Below are positions 7,746 through 8,537 of a stretch of DNA of 8,537 bases, piece by piece (position 1 is the first letter of the stretch; each line of letters starts with the position of its first letter). This DNA comes from Bacteroidota bacterium (GTDB lineage: Bacteria > Bacteroidota > Bacteroidia > Bacteroidales > UBA1715), in the NCBI GenBank assembly GCA_029266015.1, contig JAJUFK010000094.1, forward strand, positions 1 to 8,537, given 5' to 3'. Both the position numbers and the translations under genes were made by a program. The notes under the pieces are model-generated. The model did not search any database. It was not told the DNA's origin and saw nothing but the letters and a program-made list of their open reading frames with translations.

Positions 7746-8537
7746 ATGGATATTACCTCACAAAATTTTTTACTAATAGGTTCATTATTATTATTTATAT
7801 CGCTTATTGCGGGTAAAACATCATACAAATTCGGTATTCCGGTTGTTGTATTGTTTATTTCAATTGGTATGTTAGCCGGTTCCGAAGGTATTGGCGGAAT
7901 TTATTTTGATAATCCACAAGTTGCACAATTTATAGGAATCATAGCATTGAATTTTATTTTGTTTTCGGGTGGGTTGGATACTGATTATACTTCAATTCGT
8001 CCGGTATTGGCGCAAGGCATATTATTGTCAACACTTGGTGTGCTTATTACAGCAGGTACATTTGGAACTTTTGTATGGCTTATTACAGATTTTTCAATAT
8101 ATGAATCATTACTGCTTGGATCTATAGTTTCATCTACCGATGCTGCTGCTGTGTTTTCAATTTTACGTTCAAAAAATATAGCGTTAAAAAATAATATACG
8201 ACCAACTCTTGAATTGGAGAGTGGGAGTAACGACCCTATGGCTTATATTTTAACACTATTGTTTACATCGTTAGTAGTAAACGAACAAAGTGATATAGTG
8301 ACAGTTATTCCTATGTTTATAAGTCAATTAGTATTAGGTGGGGTATTAGGATTCGGCATTGGCTATGTATCAAAAATACTAATTAACAAAATTAATCTTG
8401 ATTACGAAGGCTTGTATGTAATTTTGGTTATAGCAATTATGTTTTTTACATTTTCGGCAACCAATTTCTTACATGGAAATGGTTTTCTTGCCATATATAT
8501 ATGCGGAGTATATTTAGGTAATCAAGAATTATTGCAC
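7746..8537 (+). CDS. CPA1-family potassium/proton antiporter (NhaP2/CvrA-like), N-terminal part; 3' end outside window
   Basis: The frame is open from the ATG at 7746 to the window edge, giving 264 residues (MDITSQNFLL onward). It encodes the N-terminal part of a monovalent cation/proton antiporter, which exchanges K+ or Na+ for H+ across the inner membrane for pH and ion homeostasis. Hydrophobic helices fill most of the fragment (about 8-24, 30-47, 60-76, 90-114, 119-140, 164-178, 187-209, 222-239 and 245-258). SSTDAAAVFSILR (129-141) is the family's conserved STDAA helix, and LELESGSNDPMAY (155-167) carries the Asn162-Asp163 pair expected to bind and exchange the cation. These two blocks match the NhaP2/CvrA branch (COG3263), whose members usually continue to a cytoplasmic TrkA-C/RCK domain; that part would lie beyond the window. 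It is divergent from the surface-protein gene and has its own candidate promoter just upstream. K+ specificity is inferred from the family. Confidence 0.88.
   Translation, partial: MDITSQNFLLIGSLLLFISLIAGKTSYKFGIPVVVLFISIGMLAGSEGIGGIYFDNPQVAQFIGIIALNFILFSGGLDTDYTSIRPVLAQGILLSTLGVLITAGTFGTFVWLITDFSIYESLLLGSIVSSTDAAAVFSILRSKNIALKNNIRPTLELESGSNDPMAYILTLLFTSLVVNEQSDIVTVIPMFISQLVLGGVLGFGIGYVSKILINKINLDYEGLYVILVIAIMFFTFSATNFLHGNGFLAIYICGVYLGNQELLH

Noticed and set aside
1..8537. Defence system, mobile element or phage genes
   Set aside because: No transposase, integrase, nuclease, toxin-antitoxin or terminal inverted repeats were seen; the genes are envelope and transport types with uniform base composition.

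Overview
The window is AT-rich and looks like a chromosomal piece of a Bacteroidota bacterium. Three things support this: a large protein with an N-terminal signal peptide and a C-terminal type IX secretion (T9SS) sorting domain, promoter-like sequences of the Bacteroidota TTTG / TAnnTTTG form, and start codons without Shine-Dalgarno sequences. Genus and species cannot be told. T9SS use argues against a typical gut Bacteroides and fits a free-living or environmental lineage.

Left part (1-3164, + strand): three tightly packed genes form an apparent operon. They are the 3' end of an AsmA-like envelope protein gene with a charged helical tail, a complete YihY/BrkB inner-membrane protein gene starting 3 bp later, and a complete secreted M28 zinc aminopeptidase gene whose start overlaps the previous stop by 1 bp (TAATG). 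All three point to the cell envelope, but no single shared pathway is evident.

Middle (3165-7541): a short convergent gap carries a 15-bp-stem hairpin that probably ends transcription from one or both sides. Beyond it, on the - strand, lies a 1423-residue multidomain secreted protein: signal peptide, five tandem prepeptidase-C-terminal (PPC)-like domains with a 121-residue period, a PKD domain, an IPT/TIG-like domain, an unassigned region with four cysteines, a conserved 'SFDPNE' surface-protein module, a fibronectin-III-like domain and the T9SS sorting domain. No catalytic domain is recognisable, so a surface adhesin or binding role is most likely.

Right part (7542-8537): a divergent intergenic region holds candidate promoters for both flanking genes. 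On the + strand it is followed by the first 264 codons of a CPA1-family K+/H+ (or Na+/H+) antiporter of the NhaP2/CvrA type, cut by the window edge.

No RNA genes, mobile elements, CRISPR arrays or defence systems were seen. Most of the window is ordinary envelope and transport biology. The most unusual item is the repeat-rich T9SS protein.
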